Assembly: GCF_023330665.1 (NCBI RefSeq) | Contig: NZ_CP097127.1 | Coordinates: 2,232,001 to 2,296,000 of the forward strand | Origin: Conexibacter sp. S30A1 | GTDB lineage: Bacteria > Actinomycetota > Thermoleophilia > Solirubrobacterales > Solirubrobacteraceae | Length of the DNA stretch: 64,000 nt | Direction: 5' to 3' | In this document: piece by piece, positions 51,307 to 59,346 of the stretch | How positions within the stretch are numbered: the stretch's first letter is position 1 | Layout of the letters: each line of letters starts with the position of its first letter | Program-made: the position numbers and the translations under genes | The notes under the pieces: generated by a model | Told to the model about the DNA's origin: nothing | What the model saw: only the letters and a program-made list of their open reading frames with translations | Databases searched by the model: none

Positions 51307-52455
51307 CTATGGCTGCGTCGCAGACGGCACCTCGCCGATCGGGTCCACCGACGAGCCTGCTTCCGGATCCAAGCCTGGCGTTGAAACGATTCGGTCTCGC
51401 AGCCCGCTGATCGCCTTGAGGCGCTTCGCTATGTGCGTTCTGCGGGCCGTCACATCGTAGGTCACGCCGATCACGATGACGACGCCGATGATCAGTGGCT
51501 GCCAAGAATACGAGATTGCAACGACGTTCAATCCATCCTGAATGGTCCCGATTAGCAGCGCCCCGAGGAATGCTCCGAGCGCAGTCCCTACGCCACCGAA
51601 CAAACTGACACCGCCTACTACCGCGCCTGCAATGGCATCGAATAGTGTGTCGCCAGTCCCACTCGATGGATATCCAGCCATCAGCTGAGACGTCGTGATG
51701 CAGCCGCCAAAGCCAGCCAGCAGACCGCTGAATGCGAAAGCGCCTATCTGCACCCGCCCGACGCGGATGCCAGCGAGCTCAGCGCCACGCTGGTTTCCAC
51801 CGATAGCGTACAAGTCAAAGCCGAACACGGTGCGGCGCAGCAGCATCTCAGCGACCAGCACAATCCCTAAGACGATCACGAAAGCAACCGGCACCCCGCC
51901 AACGCTGCTCACGCCAAGGTAGGCGAACGACACGTTGTTGACCTGCACACTGGTCGCGTTAGAGAGCAGAAGAGCAAGCGACTCTCCCACACCTAGCATC
52001 CCAAAGGTCGCAAGGAAGGAGGGGATCCGCGCGTAATAGGTGATGACGCCGTTGATCACACCGGCCGCACCGGTGGTCAGGCATGCGAGCAGCAAGGCCA
52101 GCGGCCAGGGGACACCTGCGTTGGCAATAATCGCGACCAACACCCCGCCGAACGCTGCGAGAGATCCGCACGAGAGGTCAATGTTCCCCGTAAGTAGGAC
52201 GAACGCTTGGCCGATCGCCAGCGCCATGACGACCGTAGCGTCCAGCGTGAGAGTGGCAAGGTTGCCGCTCGTAAAGAAGTGACTATTAAGTAGAGCGAAA
52301 CCAAGGCCGACGAGGATGATGAGCACGATCGTCCCCGCCTCTGGCTTGCTCAACGCCTCCGCGATCAGCGTGCGCCCGCGGCGTGGACCCGGTGCTGGCT
52401 GACTAACTGCCGGCGTGTGCTCAGTGCGCTTCTGAGCCTCTGCTCCTTCGGTCAT
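51307..52455 (-). CDS. Sugar ABC transporter permease, RbsC-like
   Basis: 382-aa membrane permease of the ribose/AraH/RbsC family with about eight to ten helices. Family marks: LNSHFFTSGNLATLTLDATVVMALAIGQAFVLLTGNIDLSCGSLAAFGGVL, GVINGVITYYARIPSFLATFGMLGVGESLALLLS, YAIGGNQRGAELAGIRVGRVQIGAFAFSGLLAGFGGCI and ...GDTLFDAIAGAVVGGVSLFGGVGTALGAFLGALLIGTIQDGLNVV. A GGGAGG ribosome-binding site precedes the ATG. It lies 10 bases behind the ATPase gene and is the last gene of the transporter operon. Confidence 0.94.
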   Translation of the reverse strand: MTEGAEAQKRTEHTPAVSQPAPGPRRGRTLIAEALSKPEAGTIVLIILVGLGFALLNSHFFTSGNLATLTLDATVVMALAIGQAFVLLTGNIDLSCGSLAAFGGVLVAIIANAGVPWPLALLLACLTTGAAGVINGVITYYARIPSFLATFGMLGVGESLALLLSNATSVQVNNVSFAYLGVSSVGGVPVAFVIVLGIVLVAEMLLRRTVFGFDLYAIGGNQRGAELAGIRVGRVQIGAFAFSGLLAGFGGCITTSQLMAGYPSSGTGDTLFDAIAGAVVGGVSLFGGVGTALGAFLGALLIGTIQDGLNVVAISYSWQPLIIGVVIVIGVTYDVTARRTHIAKRLKAISGLRDRIVSTPGLDPEAGSSVDPIGEVPSATQP

Positions 52456-52465
52456 CTTGCCTCCC

Positions 52466-54064
52466 TCATCCTCGTTTTATCGCCGACACGCTGACCGCAA
52501 CAGCCGAAGCCCGCAGTCGCTCCTTGCCGAGGCTCGGCGTCACACGTAGCCGATCGACCAAGCGGCCGCCGACCATGACGAAAACCTCGTCGCACGCGTC
52601 AAGCACCTCATCCTCATCGGTGCTTGCCAAGCAAACCGCCGCGTCGTTATCTACGGCGAGCCCCTTGATCATCTCCAATATCTGCGCCCGGGCGGCTACG
52701 TCGACGCCCAGCGTAGGGCCCTCAAGCAGAGCCACAGCCGGCGACCTCTGTAGCGCCCTGCCAATGACGAGCTTCTGCTGATTCCCGCCGCTGAGGCCAG
52801 TGATCGAGCCACGCCAATCACCTCTCACGTCAAGCTGCGTCACTAGACCCGCGGCGATCCGCTGCCGCTGCCTGCGAGTCGGGGCGAGGCTCCACAACGG
52901 CTTCGACGCAATCTGCCCAAGCAGTAGGTTGTCGCTGCCGCTCAGTGTCCTCACGAGCATCTGTGCGCGGTCACCCGACAGATACACGATGCCCCTGCGG
53001 ACCGCATCAGCGGGCGTCCTGAAAGCGACCTGCTCCCCGTCGACCTCGATCGACCCGCCGGCCGGCACGGTGGCTCCAGCGAAGATGCTCAAGAGCTCTG
53101 ACTGACCAGCGCCCTCGAGCCCGTAGAAGCCGTAAACGGTCCCCCCGTGCAACTCGAGGCTGGTCGCAGTCAAAGTTGAGCTCCACAGCTTCGAGCAGCG
53201 CAACCGGCAGGCTCCCGAGCGGCTTCCTGCGCTGTGGTCCGTCACTCGGCCGTGAACTGAGTGCGCGGTGCCGCCACCGCCGCCTAGCCCGTCGTTCGCG
53301 TCGGCAAAGCCTGTCATCAACGCCGTCATCCGCGCCACAGTCAGCTCGACTCCGGCGACTTCCCCGACCACCATACCGTCACGGAGAACCACCGCGCGGT
53401 GGGCCAGATCAACGACCTCGTCCAGGTGGTGGTCGACGAGCAACACGCCGACGCCGTGGCTCGCCGCCGAACGGATGAGCGCGAACAGCTCGTCGCGACC
53501 TCGGCCGCGCTGACCGGCCGTGGGCTCGTCCAGCAGCACGTAGCGCGCGTCCAGCGCCATCGCTCTCGCGATCTCGATTCGCTGCCTGTCGACGAATGGG
53601 AGGCTCCCGACCGTTGCTCCAAGATCGATGTTCTCGAGATGGCAGCGGGCGACGACCTCCGCCACCCGTGTGCGGGTCAGTCTCCGTGACGCAACAAGAC
53701 GTGCGCGATCTGGCATGCCGAGCACAAGATTGTCCGACACAGACATCGTTGGAATGACCGAAAGCTCCTGCCACACGCAGCTGATCCCTGCGGCCATGGC
53801 CTGCCGCAGAGATCGCCCTTCCATCCGCTCGCCGTCTAGGGCGATCGACCCACGCTCGGGGTGAGCCGCACCGGCGAGAACCTTCACGAGTGATGATTTA
53901 CCGGCGCCATTGTGTCCGACCAACCCCACTACTTCGCCAGGCATCACAGTCAATGAGACGCCTCTCAGCACCGGTGGCAGCCCTGGGCCGTAGCGCAGCC
54001 AAACGTCAGCGCACTGCAGCCCAGGGGCTCCGACGCGAGCCGGATCTGCCACCGAGTTGATCAC
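52466..54064 (-). CDS. Sugar ABC transporter ATP-binding protein, RbsA-like (two domains)
   Basis: 532-aa double ATPase of the ribose-importer type. First domain: Walker A GHNGAGKSSLVKVLAG (about 54), signature region LPFVDRQRIEIARAM (degenerate, LPFVD instead of LSVAQ), Walker B YVLLDEPTAG. Second domain: degenerate Walker A EGAGQSELLSIFAG, intact signature LSGGNQQKLVIGRAL and a Walker B-like VALLEGPTLGVDVAAR in which the usual DEP reads EGP. Family RbsA proteins have one impaired site too. It starts at GTG overlapping the binding-protein stop (GTGA). Confidence 0.93.
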   Translation of the reverse strand: MINSVADPARVGAPGLQCADVWLRYGPGLPPVLRGVSLTVMPGEVVGLVGHNGAGKSSLVKVLAGAAHPERGSIALDGERMEGRSLRQAMAAGISCVWQELSVIPTMSVSDNLVLGMPDRARLVASRRLTRTRVAEVVARCHLENIDLGATVGSLPFVDRQRIEIARAMALDARYVLLDEPTAGQRGRGRDELFALIRSAASHGVGVLLVDHHLDEVVDLAHRAVVLRDGMVVGEVAGVELTVARMTALMTGFADANDGLGGGGGTAHSVHGRVTDHSAGSRSGACRLRCSKLWSSTLTATSLELHGGTVYGFYGLEGAGQSELLSIFAGATVPAGGSIEVDGEQVAFRTPADAVRRGIVYLSGDRAQMLVRTLSGSDNLLLGQIASKPLWSLAPTRRQRQRIAAGLVTQLDVRGDWRGSITGLSGGNQQKLVIGRALQRSPAVALLEGPTLGVDVAARAQILEMIKGLAVDNDAAVCLASTDEDEVLDACDEVFVMVGGRLVDRLRVTPSLGKERLRASAVAVSVSAIKRG

Positions 54065-55191
54065 GGCAGGGTGACCTGCTTTAGCTTGCCGTGGGCCTCG
54101 AACTGGTAGAACTTACCGTGCAAAAGCACCTGAACGGGCTCCTTGCCGCTGCCCGCGAACACCGCCGTGTTGTATGCGGTCACGACTCGCGAGTTCGCGT
54201 GCGTCACAGGGTTGCAGGGCGTGAACTCCAGGTAGGTCTGGTTGTGCTTTCCACTGAGGTACTGGCCCAGGTCGTAGCCGATGGTCGCACCCTCGACAGA
54301 CGGGAACTGCGTCGCTCCCGCGACCATGACCTTGCCGCTTTCGATCGCCTGATCGGCAGGTACGACCGTCGCATTGCCAAACACATGGACCTTGCCGACC
54401 AGGTGCTTGCCAATGATCGCTCGAATCGCCCCGGTTGCGGCTGGCCCGTCCGTTGTCCACACGGTGTTGATGTTCGGATGGCCGGAAAGCATCTGCTGGG
54501 TGACCGTAAGAGCCACCGCGTACTGCGCCTCGCCGTTCACGGTCGCAACCACCTTGTCGTTTCGATGGCTCTTCATGATCGTCTGGAACGAGTTGTTGCG
54601 GTCCACCGTTGACTGCGCCAGGGGCAGGATGACTTTGCCTATGACTGCAGATTTGCCGTGTAGCCATGCGAGCATCTCGTCCGTGGACACGCGCCCGCAC
54701 TCAGGATTGTTGCTTTCTACCGTTTGAACGATGTGGGCACCTTCTGCCTTCATCGCCGAAGCGTACGGCTGGGTGTCGATCGTGAACACAGGGATCCCGT
54801 GCGCGTTGGCGTCCTTGATCGCCGGCACGATCGTCTGATCGTTGATGGAGTCGATCGCGATGGCTTTCACACCTTCGCTCACGAACGACTCGACCTGCTG
54901 TACCTGTGTAGCCACCGAGCCGTTTGCGTTAGCGGTCAGAACCTTCAGCCCCTGCGCTTGAGCGGCCTTCTTGAAGTAGTTCGTGATCGCGATGAAGTAC
55001 GGGTCGACCTCTTGTGGAACCGACACCGCAACGGTCATTCCCTTGATTGAATGGCTCCGCAGAGCCTTGACTGCCCGCGTCGTGCTGCCAAGAGACGAGC
55101 CTGCTGCGACCGCAGCGGCGACCAAGACCGCGAGGACTCCAGCTATGGCTAGGGGTGATCTGAGGAGACGATGTCTCAATTTGCACTGCAC
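54061..55191 (-). CDS. Sugar-binding protein of an RbsB-like ABC transporter
   Basis: About 376 aa. The GTG at 55191 is selected because GAGGG stands just upstream and an export signal follows (RHRLLRSPLAIAGVLAVLVAAAVAAGSS); the open frame to 55371 upstream has no signal character. The mature protein has the type I fold: MTVAVSVPQEVDPYFIAITNYFKKAAQAQGL, ...FVSEGVKAIAIDSINDQTIVPAIKDANAHGIPVFTIDT, and NINTVWTTDGPAATGAIRAI. It sets the specificity of the transporter but the ligand cannot be named. First gene of the operon; stop overlaps the ATPase start. Confidence 0.93.
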   Translation of the reverse strand: MQCKLRHRLLRSPLAIAGVLAVLVAAAVAAGSSLGSTTRAVKALRSHSIKGMTVAVSVPQEVDPYFIAITNYFKKAAQAQGLKVLTANANGSVATQVQQVESFVSEGVKAIAIDSINDQTIVPAIKDANAHGIPVFTIDTQPYASAMKAEGAHIVQTVESNNPECGRVSTDEMLAWLHGKSAVIGKVILPLAQSTVDRNNSFQTIMKSHRNDKVVATVNGEAQYAVALTVTQQMLSGHPNINTVWTTDGPAATGAIRAIIGKHLVGKVHVFGNATVVPADQAIESGKVMVAGATQFPSVEGATIGYDLGQYLSGKHNQTYLEFTPCNPVTHANSRVVTAYNTAVFAGSGKEPVQVLLHGKFYQFEAHGKLKQVTLP

Positions 55192-55770
55192 CTTTCCCTC
55201 GTGTTTGCAATGTGACCGTCCGGCAGCCGCGCATCGCGGCACCGACCTAGCGAGCTGCCCTGCGGCGATTTCGTCGCAGGCATCGGGGACTGAGGCTGGC
55301 TGCCGACCATGTGTACCGGCAACCTGCGTCGTTCCCCACGCGAGCGCGCCCGGCCCGGGTGCTGCATGCATCGAGTGGAGAGTCGTAGCGCCCCTTCAGA
55401 CGCACGCCATGAGCCTGTAGGCCCCGCCTGAGAGGGCCCGGCGTCGAACGCTGAGCAATGATCTAGACCGGCCCGTGCAGCCTCACATTTGTGCGTTGGC
55501 CGGTCGCAAAGATTCCTCTGTCCAATCACCTCTCGCCTCCACCTTGCTGCTCATTGGCCGCGATTCGACGCCATTGGCGGCGACTCACGTTCCCTCTCGC
55601 GGAAAAACAAACACCCTCTCCCAACTAATGTCAAGGCACATTTGTGAGAGTGCGCGAGGGGTGCCCGTCTACAGCTCGATCCCGTGCGCCGTGAAGTTCT
55701 CTGGCGTCAGCGGCGCTGCTGCCAGCGAGTTCCGCTTTCCGGCGGGGGACGGAAACGGAGGCTTGGGCCC
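55192..55770 (-). promoter_or_regulatory. Control region of the transporter operon with two regulator palindromes
   Basis: 579 bases with no supportable gene. Two near-matches to TCACA-N2-TGTGA lie here: TCACATTTGTGC (55483-55494) and GCACATTTGTGA (55636-55647), one mismatch each, both sharing CACATTTGTG. They stand about 290 and 445 bases upstream of the binding-protein start, implying a long 5' leader or a promoter near 55500-55600. The part from 55192 to 55480 is GC-rich; no clear riboswitch fold is recognised. Confidence 0.65.
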
Positions 55771-56754
55771 TTAGGGTCGGCTGTCGGCAGCTCCGCTGCC
55801 TGGGTGCGCAAACAGTTCACGGGCCAGCGCTTCATCGCAGACAAGCGTGTTGATCAAGCCGCCACGCAACGCCCCCAACACCGCGCCGGACTTCGCCCTT
55901 CCAACTGCTACGCCAATCGACACAGGCACCTGCCGCAGAGCAGGGATGTCAATGGCAAGCACGCGGTCGCTGATGCCGGGAATCTCGAGTGGCTGGCCAA
56001 TCGCGTCGTAATAGCGACCGCAGACGTCTCCGACAGGCCCAGCGCTCCGGAACTTGGCAAGTTCGCCACTGCCGCTTGCAAGCTGTCTCAGGAGTGCCTG
56101 CGACGATCCGTGAGCAGGGTTGCCGATACCGACGAGTGCGACGTCCGCCTGTCGAGCGAGTTCTAGCGTAGAGCTGATCGACTGCTCGGCGCTGAGCACG
56201 TTGAGCGCCTCGATCGAATCGAAGACGCCAGGAGCGTTCAGGTAGAGGTAAGAGGCTCCCAGTCGCCGACCGAGTTCTCGCACGAGATCGTGGGCGCTCA
56301 CGTGTGGCTCGAACGACGTCAGGCCACCAACCAGCTGCACGACACGCAAGTCTGGGCTGGTGGTCTCCGTGAGTGCCTCAACCACGGCCCGTACCGTGGC
56401 CCCCCACGAAACGGCGACAACTCGTGCCCCGACGAGCGCTTCCTCAAGCATCCTCGCGGCGCATTGCGCAACCGCGGGAAGCGCGGGACGGTCAGCCGGA
56501 CTGCTGATCACACGCGCTCCGCGCAGATCGAACGCTGCCACCAACTCTGCCTCAGATTCGAAATCACGGTCCGCTTCGTCGTGGACGCGGAACTCAATAA
56601 CCCCCTGTTCTCTCGCCGCCGTAAGCACCCTCGACAGATTGGAGCGCGTCATCCCCAGCTTGGCCGCAGCCTCCGCTTGGCTCAGTCCGTCCACGTAGTA
56701 GAGCCGCGCGGCTGCGGCCAGCACGCTGCGTGACCGTGGCGTCGACATGAGCAA
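55771..56754 (-). CDS. SorC/DeoR-type sugar-binding transcriptional regulator
   Basis: 327-aa regulator. N-terminal HTH (AAAARLYYVDGLSQAEAAAKLGMTRSNLSRVLTAAREQGVIEFRVHD, about 12-60) and a C-terminal sugar-phosphate-binding domain (VVAVSWGATVRAVVEAL, VVQLVGGLTSFEPHVSAHDLVRELGRRLG, ADVALVGIGNPAHGSSQALLRQL, GDVCGRYYDAIGQPLEIPGISDRVLAIDIPALRQVPVSIGVAVGRAKSGAVLGALRGGLINTLVCDEALARELF), which is the SorC fold that senses a phosphorylated sugar. It sits between two operons and is flanked on both sides by TCACA-N2-TGTGA palindromes, its likely operators. Confidence 0.93.
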   Translation of the reverse strand: MLMSTPRSRSVLAAAARLYYVDGLSQAEAAAKLGMTRSNLSRVLTAAREQGVIEFRVHDEADRDFESEAELVAAFDLRGARVISSPADRPALPAVAQCAARMLEEALVGARVVAVSWGATVRAVVEALTETTSPDLRVVQLVGGLTSFEPHVSAHDLVRELGRRLGASYLYLNAPGVFDSIEALNVLSAEQSISSTLELARQADVALVGIGNPAHGSSQALLRQLASGSGELAKFRSAGPVGDVCGRYYDAIGQPLEIPGISDRVLAIDIPALRQVPVSIGVAVGRAKSGAVLGALRGGLINTLVCDEALARELFAHPGSGAADSRP

Positions 56755-56760
56755 ACACTA

Positions 56761-56845
56761 TCACACTTGTGACTTGACCTGCGAACTGAGCCAGCGCTAA
56801 CGTGCGCAGCGTGAGGGCTTGGAGAGATGATGCTCACACATGTGA
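56761..56845. promoter_or_regulatory. Two TCACA-N2-TGTGA operators between regulator and dehydrogenase genes
   Basis: TCACACTTGTGA at 56761-56772, immediately in front of the regulator start (56754), and TCACACATGTGA at 56834-56845, about 110 bases before the dehydrogenase ATG (56957). Both arms are perfect in each. Positions suit repression of the regulator itself and control of the divergent catabolic operon. Two one-mismatch relatives lie upstream of the transporter operon. Confidence 0.8.
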
Positions 56846-56956
56846 GTCTTTTGAGCAGCGGACGTGCAGCCTTGTCGGCCAGCTGGACCCGATGCTCTGC
56901 GGACTAGTGCTCGCTCCGGCCCGCGGATCCAACGCGTCTATCAAGCGAGGGTAATC

Positions 56957-57724
56957 ATGAGCCTGTTCGATCTAGAAGGCCGCAACGCACTCGTCACGGG
57001 AGCGGGTAGCGGCATCGGTCAGCGACTCGCGGTCGGCTTGGCCGAATACGGTGCCAACGTCACCATTCTCGACCTCGCAGGGCAGCGGCAGGGCAGCGAC
57101 ACGACCGCCGAGCAGGTGAAGGCGATCGGGCGCGAAGCTCTAGTCGTCGATGCGGATGTCACCGACCCGGTGTCCGTCCGCGAGGCGATCGGACACCATG
57201 TCAGCAGGTTCGGGCGTCTGGACATCGCCGTCAACTGCGCCGGCGTCAACCACTCTTGCTCGGCCGAGGATCTCGCCCCGAGCGACTGGAAGCGCGTCCT
57301 AGACGTAAACCTCTCGGGCGTGTTCTACTGCTGCCAGAGCGAAGCAAGCTCGATGTTCTCGAGCGGTGGCGGCTCGATCATCAACGTAGCGTCAATGTCG
57401 GCGACGATTGTCAATCGCGGCCTTCTGCAGGCTCACTACAACGCGTCAAAGGCTGGCGTGAAGCACCTGACCTCAACGCTTGCGATGGAGTGGGTGACCC
57501 GGAAGGTACGGGTCAACTCGCTCAGCCCCGGCTACATCATGACTCCCATGATCAGCGGCCCGGACTGGGCCGAGAAGATCCGCGGCTTCGAAGAGCAAAC
57601 GCCGATGCACCGCCTGGGCACGCCGGACGATCTGGTGGGTCCGGTGATCTTCCTTGCCAGCGCGGCCTCCGCCTACATGACAGGCACCGACCTGCTGGTC
57701 GAGGGTGGCTTCACCAGCTGGTAG
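56957..57724 (+). CDS. Short-chain dehydrogenase/reductase
   Basis: 255-aa classical SDR. NAD(P) site ALVTGAGSGIGQRLAVGLA, VNCAGVN (NAG-type motif), catalytic Ser in NVASMSATIV, and Y-x3-K in HYNASKAGVKHL; DVTDPVSVREAI region suggests NAD(H) preference because of the Asp after strand 2 (TILDLAG). The start at 56957 has GAGGG upstream; the frame upstream of it has no family character. Probably oxidises a polyol or hydroxyl of the imported substrate. First gene of the catabolic operon, 22 bases before the kinase start. Confidence 0.93.
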   Translation: MSLFDLEGRNALVTGAGSGIGQRLAVGLAEYGANVTILDLAGQRQGSDTTAEQVKAIGREALVVDADVTDPVSVREAIGHHVSRFGRLDIAVNCAGVNHSCSAEDLAPSDWKRVLDVNLSGVFYCCQSEASSMFSSGGGSIINVASMSATIVNRGLLQAHYNASKAGVKHLTSTLAMEWVTRKVRVNSLSPGYIMTPMISGPDWAEKIRGFEEQTPMHRLGTPDDLVGPVIFLASAASAYMTGTDLLVEGGFTSW

Positions 57725-57746
57725 ACCGGTTGGGGAGACGACGACC

Positions 57747-59327
57747 GTGACAAAGCCAGTACTGATCGGACTCGACTTCGGCACGGGCGGCGCCAAGATC
57801 TGCGCACTTTCCGCCGATGGCGTCGTCCTGTTCCAAGAGTACGAAGAATATCCGCAGTTTCACGACCACCCCGGCTATTCCGAACACGACCCCAAGCTGT
57901 ACTGGGCGGCGTGTCAGCGGCTGATGCGTGGCGCTGTCGCCAACGTCGGCGGCAACGTGGTCGCCATCGCGGTGTCGTCGGCCCTTCCGAGCCTTGTTCT
58001 GGTGGGGCACGATGGCGAGCCGCTGGGGCGTGCCTTCAACCTCATGGACCGACGGGCCTCACGTCAGGTTGCAGAGACGATCGAGAAAGTCGGAGCGGAC
58101 CGGCTCCAAGAGCTGACTGGAAACCGCGTAGAGGACTATCCGTCGCTGGTCAGTCTGATGTGGGTCGCCGCAAACGAGCCTGAGCGCTTCGCGAAGACGG
58201 CAAAGGCCCTCACCATTGACGGCTTCATCGCGATGCGCCTGACAGGCAGAGCGACGCTCAACCGCAGCTGCGCCGCCTTCTTCGGTGTCGCCTACGACAT
58301 CGCCGCCTGTCGATTCGACCACAGCGTTCTGGACATGCTCGCCATTCCGTCGGACAAGCTTCCAGAGCTAGTCGACTGCGACGAGCTGATAGGCACCGTA
58401 CGTGACGCGGTCGCGTCCGGAGTTGGCCTGAACCCCGGATGCTTGGTAGCCGGAGGCCAAGTCGACTGCAACGCGGCATGGATTGGTGGCGGTGCCGTGG
58501 CGCCGGGCGCGTTCCAGCTGAACTTGGGCACAGCCGGCGTCATCGGTGTGGTTCACGACCGAAGGACCTTCCTCCACAGCCAAGCAGGCCGCGAGGTCGT
58601 CAACATCCCCTACACGACCGATGTTCACGGCAGCTACTCGGCGGTTGCTGTGACCATGACGGGAGGCCAGGCGCTTCGCTACCTACGCGACTTGGCAGGG
58701 CCAGAAGTCCTGAGGGCTGCTGCCAGCAGCCGCGGGATCTCCGCGTACGACCTTCTCACGCAAGGTGCCGAAGCGATTCCGGCGGGCAGCGAGGGACTGC
58801 TTGCGCTTCCCTACTTTATGGGAGAGCGGGTTCCGCTCTGGGACAGCCGCGCGCGGGCTGCCTATGTGGGCCTCTCCCTACACCACAGGCGCGAGCATCT
58901 CGTCCGAGCGATGCTCGAAGGAGTCGCATACGCTCTGCGATGGGCCTTGGATGTCCTGCGCGAAGGCCAACTCCCGATCACCGAGCCACTCATCCTCAAC
59001 GAGGGCGGTGCCCGTAGCGCTCTTTGGCGCCGCATCATCACCGATGTCCTTGAAGTCCGTACCGCGGTTCTGGTGAGAGGCGGCGGCGCTGCGCTTGGCG
59101 ACGCGATTCTCGCCGGCGTGAGCTGCGGCGTGCTGACGGGCTTCGACGCCGCTCTGCAGCTGGCGACACCGGGTGACCATCTTGAACCAAACCCTGCAGC
59201 GGTGGCCGTGTACCGGGAGGTCCTCCCGATATTCAAAGAGACCTACGAGGCGCTGCGCTCACCAAGTTCACGGCTCATCGCCCTCGCGCAAACCCAGACA
59301 GCACCCCTAGCGGCCGGCCGGACCTGA
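57747..59327 (+). CDS. FGGY-family carbohydrate kinase
   Basis: 526-aa sugar kinase. ATP-binding ribonuclease H-like fold: LIGLDFGTGGAKICALSADG, VVAIAVSSALPSLVLVGHDGEPLGRAFNLMDRRASRQ, LGTAGVIGV, the C-terminal FGGY-like segment LILNEGGARSALWRRIITDVLEV and GGGAALGDAILAGVSCGV, where the adenine-binding GGGA is intact. Start GTG 57747 with GGGGAG upstream. It phosphorylates the imported sugar or polyol (xylulokinase/erythritol kinase-type); the specificity is unknown. Kinase product would be the inducer sensed by the SorC regulator. Confidence 0.92.
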   Translation: MTKPVLIGLDFGTGGAKICALSADGVVLFQEYEEYPQFHDHPGYSEHDPKLYWAACQRLMRGAVANVGGNVVAIAVSSALPSLVLVGHDGEPLGRAFNLMDRRASRQVAETIEKVGADRLQELTGNRVEDYPSLVSLMWVAANEPERFAKTAKALTIDGFIAMRLTGRATLNRSCAAFFGVAYDIAACRFDHSVLDMLAIPSDKLPELVDCDELIGTVRDAVASGVGLNPGCLVAGGQVDCNAAWIGGGAVAPGAFQLNLGTAGVIGVVHDRRTFLHSQAGREVVNIPYTTDVHGSYSAVAVTMTGGQALRYLRDLAGPEVLRAAASSRGISAYDLLTQGAEAIPAGSEGLLALPYFMGERVPLWDSRARAAYVGLSLHHRREHLVRAMLEGVAYALRWALDVLREGQLPITEPLILNEGGARSALWRRIITDVLEVRTAVLVRGGGAALGDAILAGVSCGVLTGFDAALQLATPGDHLEPNPAAVAVYREVLPIFKETYEALRSPSSRLIALAQTQTAPLAAGRT

Positions 59328-59346
59328 CACGTCTGCGCATGAGGCA

